Part shown: piece after piece, positions 57,375 through 64,000 of the stretch
Numbering within the stretch: position 1 is the stretch's first letter
Layout of the letters: every line of letters begins with the position of its first letter
DNA from: Sungkyunkwania multivorans
GTDB lineage: Bacteria > Bacteroidota > Bacteroidia > Flavobacteriales > Flavobacteriaceae
Direction: 5' to 3'
NCBI RefSeq assembly: GCF_042675645.1
Contig: NZ_JBHTJH010000004.1
Span: 310,001-374,000 of the forward strand
Length of the DNA stretch: 64,000 bases
Translations under genes and position numbers: made by a program
The notes under the pieces: generated by a model
Told to the model about the DNA's origin: nothing
The model's input: the letters and a program-made list of their open reading frames with translations, nothing else
Database searches by the model: none

Positions 57375-59801
57375 CTAACGAAGTTCGGCCCCGAGCTTGT
57401 TTTCAAAGTTGGATTGCAGTTTTTTCATGATCTTATCGATCTGCTTGTCCGTAAGCGTTTTGTTCTCATCTTGTAATGTGAAGCTCACGGCATAGGACTT
57501 CTTGCCTTTCGGAAGGTTCTTCCCAGCATAGACATCAAACAGGTTCACCTCTTTTAAAAGTTGCTTTTCCGTCTGTTTCGCCAGCGTGAAAATTTCTGAG
57601 AAACTCACCTTGTCATCCAATAACAAGGCAAAATCTCTTCGTACCTCTGGAAACTTCGGGATCGGCCGAAACTTAGACGTATTGTAGGTGACGACCTCCA
57701 ATAGGTTGTCCCAATTAAAGTCCGCAAACAATACCTGCTGTTTGATATCAAAGGCCTTGGTCAGCTTCTTTTTAAGGATGCCAAATTCTACCAGTTTCAT
57801 TTTGCCAAATGATAGGCTTAAACCTTCAGAGAAGATATCGCTCTTCGCTGGTGAGGTCTTTATCGTGTCGATACCCAATCGCGCCAATATAGAGGTGATG
57901 ATTCCCTTCAGATAGAAAAAGTCACTCATCTTTTGTTTGGAGGTCCAACTTTCCTCATCCCTATTTCCAGTGACCAAAAGGGTGAGATGTTTGTGCTCCT
58001 CCCTGCCACTCTCAAAATTATGATAGGTCTTTCCAAATTCGAATAGCTTTAGGTCCGAGCGTTTTCTGTTGAGATTATATGAAAGTGCTTCCAAACCAGA
58101 AAACAGCAAGGATTGGCGCATCACCGATAGGTCGTTGCTAAGCGGATTAAGCATTTCGATATTGTGATCCTCCTTTAGTTGCTCGCTCAGCTTGATGTAA
58201 TCGGGCGAGGTAAGTGAATTCGCCAACATTTCATAGAAACCCTGGGCCACCAATTGATCACCGATGATATTTTGAATGCGATGGTCGTCAAACCTCGATA
58301 CACTTGCTATGGATGCATTGAGCTTGGTCGTCGTTTCGATATTGTTGTACCCATAGACCCGTAAGATCTCCTCGATCACATCGGCTTCTCGTTGAACATC
58401 CACACGATACGATGGGATGGTAAGGCCAAGACCGCTTTCGGTAATGTTGTTGACCTTGATATCCAAAGAGGATAAAATACTTTTAATGGTCTCTCTCGGA
58501 ATTTCTTGTCCGATCAGGCTATTCACCTTTTCAAAACTGAGGAACACCTGAAAGTCTTCTGACTTTACCGGGTACACATCCTCTACATCGCAGGTGATCT
58601 CACCACCGGCTACTTCTTGTATCAATAATGCTGCGCGCATTAAGGCATATTCGCAATTGTTGATGTTTATTCCACGCTCAAACCGGAAGGAAGCATCTGT
58701 GTTTAATCCATGGCGTTTTGCCGTCTTCCTGATGGATACCGGATTAAAATAGGCACTTTCCAAAAAGATACTGGTGGTATTCTCTGTGACTCCCGAATGA
58801 ATCCCTCCAAACACACCTGCAATACACAATGGACTTTTGGTATCGCAGATCATCAGGTCGTCCTCATGAAGAGTTCGCTCTACGTCATCCAAAGTTGTGA
58901 ACTTTGTTCCAGCCTCTAGGGTCTTTACAATGATCTTATTGCCGTTGATCTTGTTGGCGTCAAAGGCATGTAAAGGTTGACCAAGTTCGTGAAGCACATA
59001 ATTGGTAACGTCCACCACATTGTTGATCGGCGTAAGTCCGATCGATCTCAATCTATTTTGAAGCCATGCGGGAGAATCTTCTACTTTGATGCCCGACAGC
59101 GTTACGCCACAATAGCGCGGTGCCAGATCTTTATTCAAGACCTCCACGTCGACGCGGAGTGTTCTATTTTCGACATGGAAATTACTGGTAGAAGGGGTGA
59201 TCAATTCTAGACTTACCTCTTTTTGCAGCAATCCTGCTTTGAGGTCTCTGGCCACGCCAAAATGACTCATCGCATCAGCGCGGTTGGGAGTGAGGCCTAT
59301 TTCAAACACTTGGTCGATCTCAATGTCAAAGATATCCGCGCAGGAAGTTCCTGGCTTTAGGCTGTCATCGAGGATCATGATGCCATCGTGGGACTTCCCC
59401 AAACCTAGTTCGTCCTCTGCACAGATCATTCCATGGGAAGCTTCCCCTCGGATCTTTCCCTTCTTTATTTTCCAGGGATTGCCGTCTTCATCATACAACT
59501 CGGTACCGATCGTCGCCACAGGTACTTTTTGTCCGGCTGCCACATTGGGCGCTCCGCAAACGATTTGCACGGGCTCACCATCACCAAGGTCGACGTTGGT
59601 CACTTTCAACTTGTCTGCATTTGGATGTTTCTCGCAAGAAAGCACGTGTCCTACGACAACGCCCTTCAATCCTCCCTTTACCGATTCAAAAGTGTCTATA
59701 CCTTCAACTTCAAGTCCAAGGTCGGTGAGCAATTCACCTGTCTTTTCAGCCTCCCAATCTAGCTTTATAAATTGTTTCAACCAGTTGTATGAAATCTTCA
59801 T
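57375..59801 (-). CDS. pheT: Phenylalanine--tRNA ligase beta subunit
   Basis: With PheS this subunit forms the heterotetramer that charges tRNA-Phe. The 808-residue length is standard. Domains in order: N-terminal B1 and OB fold (SYNWLKQFIKLDWEAEKTGE, VVVGHVLSCEKHPNADKLKV), B3/B4 (LFEFGKTY region before it holds RCGT-like APRYCGVTL), B5 (FLSFEKVNSLIGQEIPRETI, DVIEEILRVYGYNNIETTT), catalytic-like domain, and the C-terminal B8 anticodon-binding domain (EVRRDFALLLDDKVSFSEIF, VSFTLQDENKTLTDKQIDKI). It has a -7 box at 59826-59833 and a terminator. Confidence 0.97.
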   Translation of the reverse strand: MKISYNWLKQFIKLDWEAEKTGELLTDLGLEVEGIDTFESVKGGLKGVVVGHVLSCEKHPNADKLKVTNVDLGDGEPVQIVCGAPNVAAGQKVPVATIGTELYDEDGNPWKIKKGKIRGEASHGMICAEDELGLGKSHDGIMILDDSLKPGTSCADIFDIEIDQVFEIGLTPNRADAMSHFGVARDLKAGLLQKEVSLELITPSTSNFHVENRTLRVDVEVLNKDLAPRYCGVTLSGIKVEDSPAWLQNRLRSIGLTPINNVVDVTNYVLHELGQPLHAFDANKINGNKIIVKTLEAGTKFTTLDDVERTLHEDDLMICDTKSPLCIAGVFGGIHSGVTENTTSIFLESAYFNPVSIRKTAKRHGLNTDASFRFERGININNCEYALMRAALLIQEVAGGEITCDVEDVYPVKSEDFQVFLSFEKVNSLIGQEIPRETIKSILSSLDIKVNNITESGLGLTIPSYRVDVQREADVIEEILRVYGYNNIETTTKLNASIASVSRFDDHRIQNIIGDQLVAQGFYEMLANSLTSPDYIKLSEQLKEDHNIEMLNPLSNDLSVMRQSLLFSGLEALSYNLNRKRSDLKLFEFGKTYHNFESGREEHKHLTLLVTGNRDEESWTSKQKMSDFFYLKGIITSILARLGIDTIKTSPAKSDIFSEGLSLSFGKMKLVEFGILKKKLTKAFDIKQQVLFADFNWDNLLEVVTYNTSKFRPIPKFPEVRRDFALLLDDKVSFSEIFTLAKQTEKQLLKEVNLFDVYAGKNLPKGKKSYAVSFTLQDENKTLTDKQIDKIMKKLQSNFENKLGAELR

Positions 59802-59825
59802 CAGAAAATCTGTTTTTCAAAGATG

Positions 59826-59833
59826 CAAATATA
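59826..59833 (-). promoter_or_regulatory. -7 box of pheT
   Basis: CAAATATA on the plus strand is TATATTTG on the minus strand, an exact TAnnTTTG match 25 bases before the pheT ATG. Confidence 0.6.
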
Positions 59834-59920
59834 GCAAATGGCGCTCCTTTGTTAAAGGCAAACCCTCATTTGTTTACTATTTGATGATAATGATCATGTA
59901 AACAGTCGAGATTTAAGCAG

Positions 59921-59928
59921 TATTTTTG
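59921..59928 (+). promoter_or_regulatory. -7 box of pta
   Basis: TATTTTTG matches TAnnTTTG and lies 14 bases before the ATG at 59943, giving a short leader. Confidence 0.6.
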
Positions 59929-59942
59929 CCAAAATTTCTGGT

Positions 59943-62030
59943 ATGAATAAGGGATTGTATGTGGCCACTGCAGAGCCACATAGTGGTAAATCATTGATCG
60001 TTTTAGGGCTCATGCAACTTCTTTTGGGGAAGACGGGGAAGGTTGGATATTTCAGGCCCGTGATCGATGATCAGAAAAAAGGGGAGGTGGATAACCATAT
60101 CAACACGGTGCTTTCTCATTACGAACTGGACTTGGAGCCAAAGGAGGCCTATGCCTTTACAAGAAGTGAGATCATCGCTTTGGGAAATAAGAATCACGGA
60201 GGCAAAATAATCGATACGATCATTGATAAGTTTAAGAAGCTAGAACGTCGGTTCGACTTTGTTTTGGTCGAAGGAAGTGATTTTAGTGGTGAGGGTGGCG
60301 CGATCGAATTCAATATCAATGTTCAAGTAGCTAAAAATTTAGGCATCCCTGCGGTGATCGTTGGGAGTGGAGTGGGCAAAACGAAGGAGCATCTCTGTGC
60401 CGGACTACAGCTGGCGGTCAATAGCTTTAAATTGAAAGAGGTAGAGGTCCTGGCGGTTGTGGCCAATAAGGTTTCGAGGGATGAATTGAGGGGCGTTAAG
60501 GATTATATGCTAGAGACACTTCCCGAAGAGATCCAGTCCTATGCCATTCCACGATTGGCGGATCTCTCACATCCTACACTAAAAGAGATCCTTAATACGC
60601 TGGATGGGCAAGTACTCTTTGGCGAAGAGTTCTTGGATAACCAAACGGGAAGCTTTGGTGTTGGAGCGATGCAATTGCGCAATTATCTCACACATTTGAG
60701 ATCCAATAGTTTGGTGATCACCCCAGGCGATCGGGCCGATATCATTTTGGGAGCATTGCAGGCCAATCTTTCAGAAAACTATCCGCAGATCTCCGGCATT
60801 ATTCTTACCGGCGGAATCATCCCAGAAACGTCCATCATGAAACTGATCGAAGGTTTTGATCATCGAGTACCGATCATTTCTGTGCAGCAAGGAACCTTTG
60901 GAGCGACCAACGACGTTGGAAATATAAGATCTAGAATTTATGCCGAAAGCAAACAGAAGATCCAAACCTCTATCGAACTCTTTGAGAAATATATCGACCA
61001 AGAGAAACTTTCCAACAGCCTGGTGACCTTCGAACCTGAAGGCATCACACCGCGCATGTTTCAGTATAATTTGGTGCAGCGGGCCAAGCAAGAGAAAAAA
61101 CACATCGTTCTTCCAGAGGGCAATGACCACAGAATTCTAACAGCCGCCTCGCGACTGCTCGCGCTCAATATTGTAGACATAACGTTGCTGGGAGACAAGA
61201 CGAAGATCGAGCGAAAAGCAGCACAGTTGGGGCTTAATATCGAGAAGGCCAAGATCATCGACCCGCTAAATGCACCCATGTTCGAGGAGTATGTAAGCAC
61301 GCTTTACGAGCTTAGGAAGCATAAGAACGTCAATCAGGATATGGCTAGGGATATGATGACCGACGTCTCGTATTTTGGTACCATGATGGTCTATCTGGGT
61401 CATGCAGACGGCATGGTCTCTGGGGCAGTGCATACCACCCAGCATACCATAAGACCGGCACTACAATTTGTAAAGACGAAGCCTGGGGTTTCGGTGGTCT
61501 CCTCCATTTTCTTTATGTGTTTGGAAGACCGTGTGTCGGTCTTTGGAGATTGTGCCATCAATCCTAACCCTACTGCTCCACAACTGGCAGAGATCGCCAT
61601 TTCATCAGCCGATTCTAGTTTGGCCTTTGGAATAGAACCAAAGGTGGCCATGCTCTCGTATTCTTCCGGCGCTTCAGGGAAAGGCGAGGACGTGGAAACC
61701 GTGCGAGCGGCCACGGAGATCGTTAAACAAAAAAGACCAGATATTAAGATCGAAGGCCCCATCCAATACGACGCGGCTGTGGACATGAGTGTGGCCAAAA
61801 GCAAGCTTCCGAGCTCTGAAGTGGCCGGGCAAGCCAGCGTCTTGATATTTCCAGACCTGAACACAGGAAACAACACCTATAAGGCGGTACAACGCGAAAC
61901 TGGCGCCTTGGCGATCGGACCTATGCTTCAGGGACTTAACAAGCCCGTGAACGACCTAAGCCGGGGATGTACCATCGATGACGTGTTCAACACCGTGGTG
62001 ATCACAGCAATTCAAGCGCAAGGAATTTAA
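59943..62030 (+). CDS. pta: Phosphate acetyltransferase
   Basis: Pta converts acetyl-CoA and phosphate to acetyl phosphate. The 695-residue protein is the long form. It has an N-terminal P-loop/BioD-like domain (KGLYVATAEPHSGKSLIVLG), a DRTGG domain (residues about 215-330, VGAMQLRNYLTHLRSNSLVI, TPGDRADIILGALQANLSEN) and the C-terminal catalytic PTA_PTB domain (HIVLPEGNDHRILTAASRLL, GMVSGAVHTTQHTIRPALQF, MCLEDRVSVFGDCAINPNPT, VAMLSYSSGASGKGEDVETV). The acetate kinase gene follows after 22 bases, so they form the classic operon. Confidence 0.97.
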   Translation: MNKGLYVATAEPHSGKSLIVLGLMQLLLGKTGKVGYFRPVIDDQKKGEVDNHINTVLSHYELDLEPKEAYAFTRSEIIALGNKNHGGKIIDTIIDKFKKLERRFDFVLVEGSDFSGEGGAIEFNINVQVAKNLGIPAVIVGSGVGKTKEHLCAGLQLAVNSFKLKEVEVLAVVANKVSRDELRGVKDYMLETLPEEIQSYAIPRLADLSHPTLKEILNTLDGQVLFGEEFLDNQTGSFGVGAMQLRNYLTHLRSNSLVITPGDRADIILGALQANLSENYPQISGIILTGGIIPETSIMKLIEGFDHRVPIISVQQGTFGATNDVGNIRSRIYAESKQKIQTSIELFEKYIDQEKLSNSLVTFEPEGITPRMFQYNLVQRAKQEKKHIVLPEGNDHRILTAASRLLALNIVDITLLGDKTKIERKAAQLGLNIEKAKIIDPLNAPMFEEYVSTLYELRKHKNVNQDMARDMMTDVSYFGTMMVYLGHADGMVSGAVHTTQHTIRPALQFVKTKPGVSVVSSIFFMCLEDRVSVFGDCAINPNPTAPQLAEIAISSADSSLAFGIEPKVAMLSYSSGASGKGEDVETVRAATEIVKQKRPDIKIEGPIQYDAAVDMSVAKSKLPSSEVAGQASVLIFPDLNTGNNTYKAVQRETGALAIGPMLQGLNKPVNDLSRGCTIDDVFNTVVITAIQAQGI

Positions 62031-62052
62031 ATTATTAAGTACCATTCTTTAC

Positions 62053-63243
62053 ATGAAAATTTTAATCATCAACTCGGGAAGTTCATCCATAAAGTATCAA
62101 TTGATACAAATGCCAGACGAGATAGTGATCTGCACCGGATTGGTGGAACGAATAGGATTGGAAGACTCGATGATCCATCATCAAACTTCGAACAATAGGA
62201 TTGAAGGCAAGATCGAGGCCAAAGATCACAAACAAGGCCTGGAAGGCATTGCCAAGATTTTGTTGGACCCGAAGAATGCGGTGATCAGGTCCACGGACGA
62301 AATAGCGGTCGTTGGCCATCGGGTGGTACACGGCGGAAGTTCTTTTTCCCAAACCGTATTTATCGATTCCGAGGTAAAAGAAAAGATCCAAAGTCTATTT
62401 TCATTGGCGCCATTGCACAACCCTCCCAATTTTGAAGGCATTGTTGTTGCCGAAGAGACCTTTCCCGCTGCTAAGCAAGTTGCCGTTTTTGATACCGCCT
62501 TTCACCAGACCATTCCAGAGGTTGCCCATAGATACGCCATTCCAAAGAAGTTATCTGATGAACGAAAGATCAGGCTGTATGGTTTTCACGGAACGAGTCA
62601 TAAATATGTGTCTCAGAAGGCCATTGAATTCTTGGGAAAGAGCGAAAGTAAGGTGATCAGCATCCACCTTGGAAATGGTTGTAGTATGAGTGCTATCAAA
62701 AATGGTAAAAGCATCGACCACTCACTTGGTTTTGGACCTATGAATGGATTGATCATGGGAACACGCAGTGGCGATATCGACCAATCGGTGATCTTTTATC
62801 TGATGGATCGCTTGAAACTTTCCTCGAAAGAGGTCAGTGACATCTTGCAAAGGCAAAGCGGGATGTATGGGCTTACTGGGTATAGCGATTTACGCGAAAT
62901 AGAAGAACAGGCGGAAAAGGGAAATAAGGATTGTGAGTTGGCATTGGCGATGAGCGCCTACCGCATAAAGAAATACATCGGCAGTTATGTGGCCGCGATG
63001 AATGGCTTGGACGCCATCGTTTTTACTGCAGGAATTGGTGAGAACTCATCCACCATGCGAAGCTTGGTCTGCCAGGATATGGAGGTCTTTGGAATAGTAT
63101 TGGATGAAAAACGGAATGGTATTCGATCTCCAGAGATTCGAGAGATCGGTCATGTTACTTCCAAAATCAAGGTCTTGGTAATCCCCACAAATGAGGAATT
63201 GGAGATCGCTCGGCAAAGCTTTCAATTGTTGATGAACGATTAA
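62053..63243 (+). CDS. ackA: Acetate kinase
   Basis: AckA makes acetate and ATP from acetyl phosphate and ADP. The 396-residue protein shows the ASKHA fold: KILIINSGSSSIKYQLIQMP at the start; VVGHRVVHGGSSFSQT; APLHNPPNFEGIVVAEETFP; VAVFDTAFHQTIPEVAHRYA; LYGFHGTSHKYVSQKAIEFL; IHLGNGCSMSAIKNGKSIDH; SLGFGPMNGLIMGTRSGDID; and IVFTAGIGENSSTMRSLV. Family signature regions are intact. The co-transcribed pta upstream completes the acetyl-CoA to acetate route. Confidence 0.98.
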   Translation: MKILIINSGSSSIKYQLIQMPDEIVICTGLVERIGLEDSMIHHQTSNNRIEGKIEAKDHKQGLEGIAKILLDPKNAVIRSTDEIAVVGHRVVHGGSSFSQTVFIDSEVKEKIQSLFSLAPLHNPPNFEGIVVAEETFPAAKQVAVFDTAFHQTIPEVAHRYAIPKKLSDERKIRLYGFHGTSHKYVSQKAIEFLGKSESKVISIHLGNGCSMSAIKNGKSIDHSLGFGPMNGLIMGTRSGDIDQSVIFYLMDRLKLSSKEVSDILQRQSGMYGLTGYSDLREIEEQAEKGNKDCELALAMSAYRIKKYIGSYVAAMNGLDAIVFTAGIGENSSTMRSLVCQDMEVFGIVLDEKRNGIRSPEIREIGHVTSKIKVLVIPTNEELEIARQSFQLLMND

Positions 63244-63336
63244 AAATACCATTTATCGATATCATAGATCTTACGGTCGTTCAAAGTCTGGTTGATCAAA
63301 TCAGGACGTATATTTATCATAAAACAGATAATAATC

Positions 63337-63549
63337 ATGAAAACACAAAACAAAGTATTACTTGGTTTGTCTTTGGTTTTGGCTTTTGCCTGTACCGATC
63401 AAAAGAAAAAGGAGGAGCAGCAAAAACAGCTGGATCAAGCCGTCGAACAGATCGAGTCTGTAGAATCTGAGCTAGAGGCCATTTCCGAAGAAGTGGAGGA
63501 CAAGGCCCAAGAGGTCAACAAATCGTTAAAAGAATTAGATAGCATTTAA
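63337..63549 (+). CDS. Small Glu/Gln-rich lipoprotein
   Basis: ATG 63337 (MKTQNKVLLGLSLVLAFACT) starts a 70-residue protein with a lipobox LAFAC. The mature part is a charged helix (KKKEEQQKQLDQAVEQIESV, EAISEEVEDKAQEVNKSLKE) with heptad spacing, so a coiled coil is likely. It resembles small Lpp-like or pilotin-like lipoproteins by shape only. It precedes another Lys/Glu-rich exported protein by 11 bases. The frame open to 63292 starts with TTG and precedes the signal, so it is not used. Confidence 0.7.
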   Translation: MKTQNKVLLGLSLVLAFACTDQKKKEEQQKQLDQAVEQIESVESELEAISEEVEDKAQEVNKSLKELDSI

Positions 63550-63560
63550 AAAAAGTTAAG

Positions 63561-64000
63561 ATGAAGAATTTAGGAATACTTTTAGTGTTTTTACTCTCTT
63601 TTCTTGTAGGCGGAAATCAATATACTTTCGCCCAAGGAAAATCCAAAGAAAAGAAGGAGCAAATAAAACAGAAAAAAGAGAAGGGTAAGGAGGCCAATGA
63701 AAAAGCGAAAGAGGCTAAAGAAAAGGCTGAGAAGAAAATAAAGGAAGCCAAGGAAGAGGCTGATGAAAAGGCCGAAGAGGCCGAAGAAGCGCTCGAAGAG
63801 AAGAAAGAGAAGGCAAAGGAGAAGGCTGAGAAGATAAAGGAGAAAAAGGAAAAGGAAATCAAAGGCAATGCCTACGGACGAAATAAGGGTGAGCTTTCTG
63901 GAAGGGAATTTGGCCAAGCCAGAGCATCGGAGGCTAGAGCAAAAATAAAGGAGCAAGAAAAGCGGCTGGCAGCTCATGAAGAGACCGTAGAGAACGGAAG
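63561..64000 (+). CDS. Exported Lys/Glu-rich coiled-coil protein (3' end outside window)
   Basis: ATG at 63561 begins MKNLGILLVFLLSFLVGGNQ, a signal peptide ending near TFAQ. From residue about 30 the sequence is dominated by Lys, Glu and Ala repeats (KSKEKKEQIKQKKEKGKEAN, KAKEAKEKAEKKIKEAKEEA), predicted long helix or coiled coil. After residue 97 come GNAYGRNKGELSGREFGQAR and a second helical segment. No stop is reached before base 64000, so the gene runs on. It lies 11 bases after the small lipoprotein gene and is probably in its operon. No family recognised. Confidence 0.75.
   Translation, partial: MKNLGILLVFLLSFLVGGNQYTFAQGKSKEKKEQIKQKKEKGKEANEKAKEAKEKAEKKIKEAKEEADEKAEEAEEALEEKKEKAKEKAEKIKEKKEKEIKGNAYGRNKGELSGREFGQARASEARAKIKEQEKRLAAHEETVENG

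Noticed and set aside
59284..59901. 205-residue ORF antisense to pheT
   Set aside because: Entirely inside well-supported pheT, with no protein-like motif.
63591..63977. Leu/Phe-rich antisense ORF
   Set aside because: Antisense of Lys/Glu codons always reads Leu/Phe/Ser; it is a shadow of the exported coiled-coil gene.

Overview
The window looks like the chromosome of a marine member of the Bacteroidota, most likely Flavobacteriaceae. The evidence is: Bacteroidota-type -7 promoter boxes (TAnnTTTG) close upstream of many genes; a type II and a type III glutamine synthetase side by side; many lipoproteins with short lipoboxes; families common in flavobacteria (GH130, sulfatase, DUF2490, DUF2911, DUF6249); and sodium-coupled transport. 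No rRNA, CRISPR array, insertion sequence or prophage was seen.

Layout. 1-3533: the end of a polysaccharide-utilisation-like block (sulfatase fragment, secreted esterase, GH130 lipoprotein), interrupted by tRNA-Arg(TCT) and a tandem array of four 95-bp units with hairpins. 3952-5097: an alanine dehydrogenase/N5-(carboxyethyl)ornithine synthase-like enzyme. 5292-12642: an all-minus-strand island of mostly unknown secreted or membrane proteins separated by palindromic or recurrent spacers, with a GNAT enzyme and a DUF2490/carbonic anhydrase pair. 12908-15931: a DUF2911 protein, then a small module (24-residue hydrophobic peptide, Tir-chaperone-like protein, divergent XRE/S24-like regulator), and aldose epimerase.

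16008-22459: two ECF sigma-factor operons, each with a membrane-anchored partner and a matching AAC...CGTC promoter. Between them lie a VanX-type dipeptidase, a CBM9 lipoprotein, MsrA and a DUF6249 protein. 22477-27589: glycosyltransferase, M23 peptidase, sterol-desaturase-family oxygenase, fructosamine kinase, Na+/Ca2+ exchanger. 27669-32335: divergent glutamine synthetases II and III, then purM. 32402-36222: an Lrp regulator, a membrane-bound LuxR-type regulator and an alanine:sodium symporter. 36289-43487: two paralogous esterase/helical-repeat proteins around a methyltransferase and an amidohydrolase, then a DJ-1/PfpI lipoprotein and an MFS transporter. 43617-43774: a compact transcription unit with its own promoter, terminator and a 24-codon ORF ending in Trp.

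43823-51882: small lipoproteins and DUF proteins plus both mechanosensitive channels (MscS, MscL). 52120-56179: a second minus-strand island of unknown genes whose spacers contain a nearly identical element, shared in degenerate form with the first island. 56498-64000: housekeeping end (pheT; pta-ackA, which together interconvert acetyl-CoA and acetate with ATP yield) followed by two Lys/Glu-rich exported proteins, the last cut by the window end.
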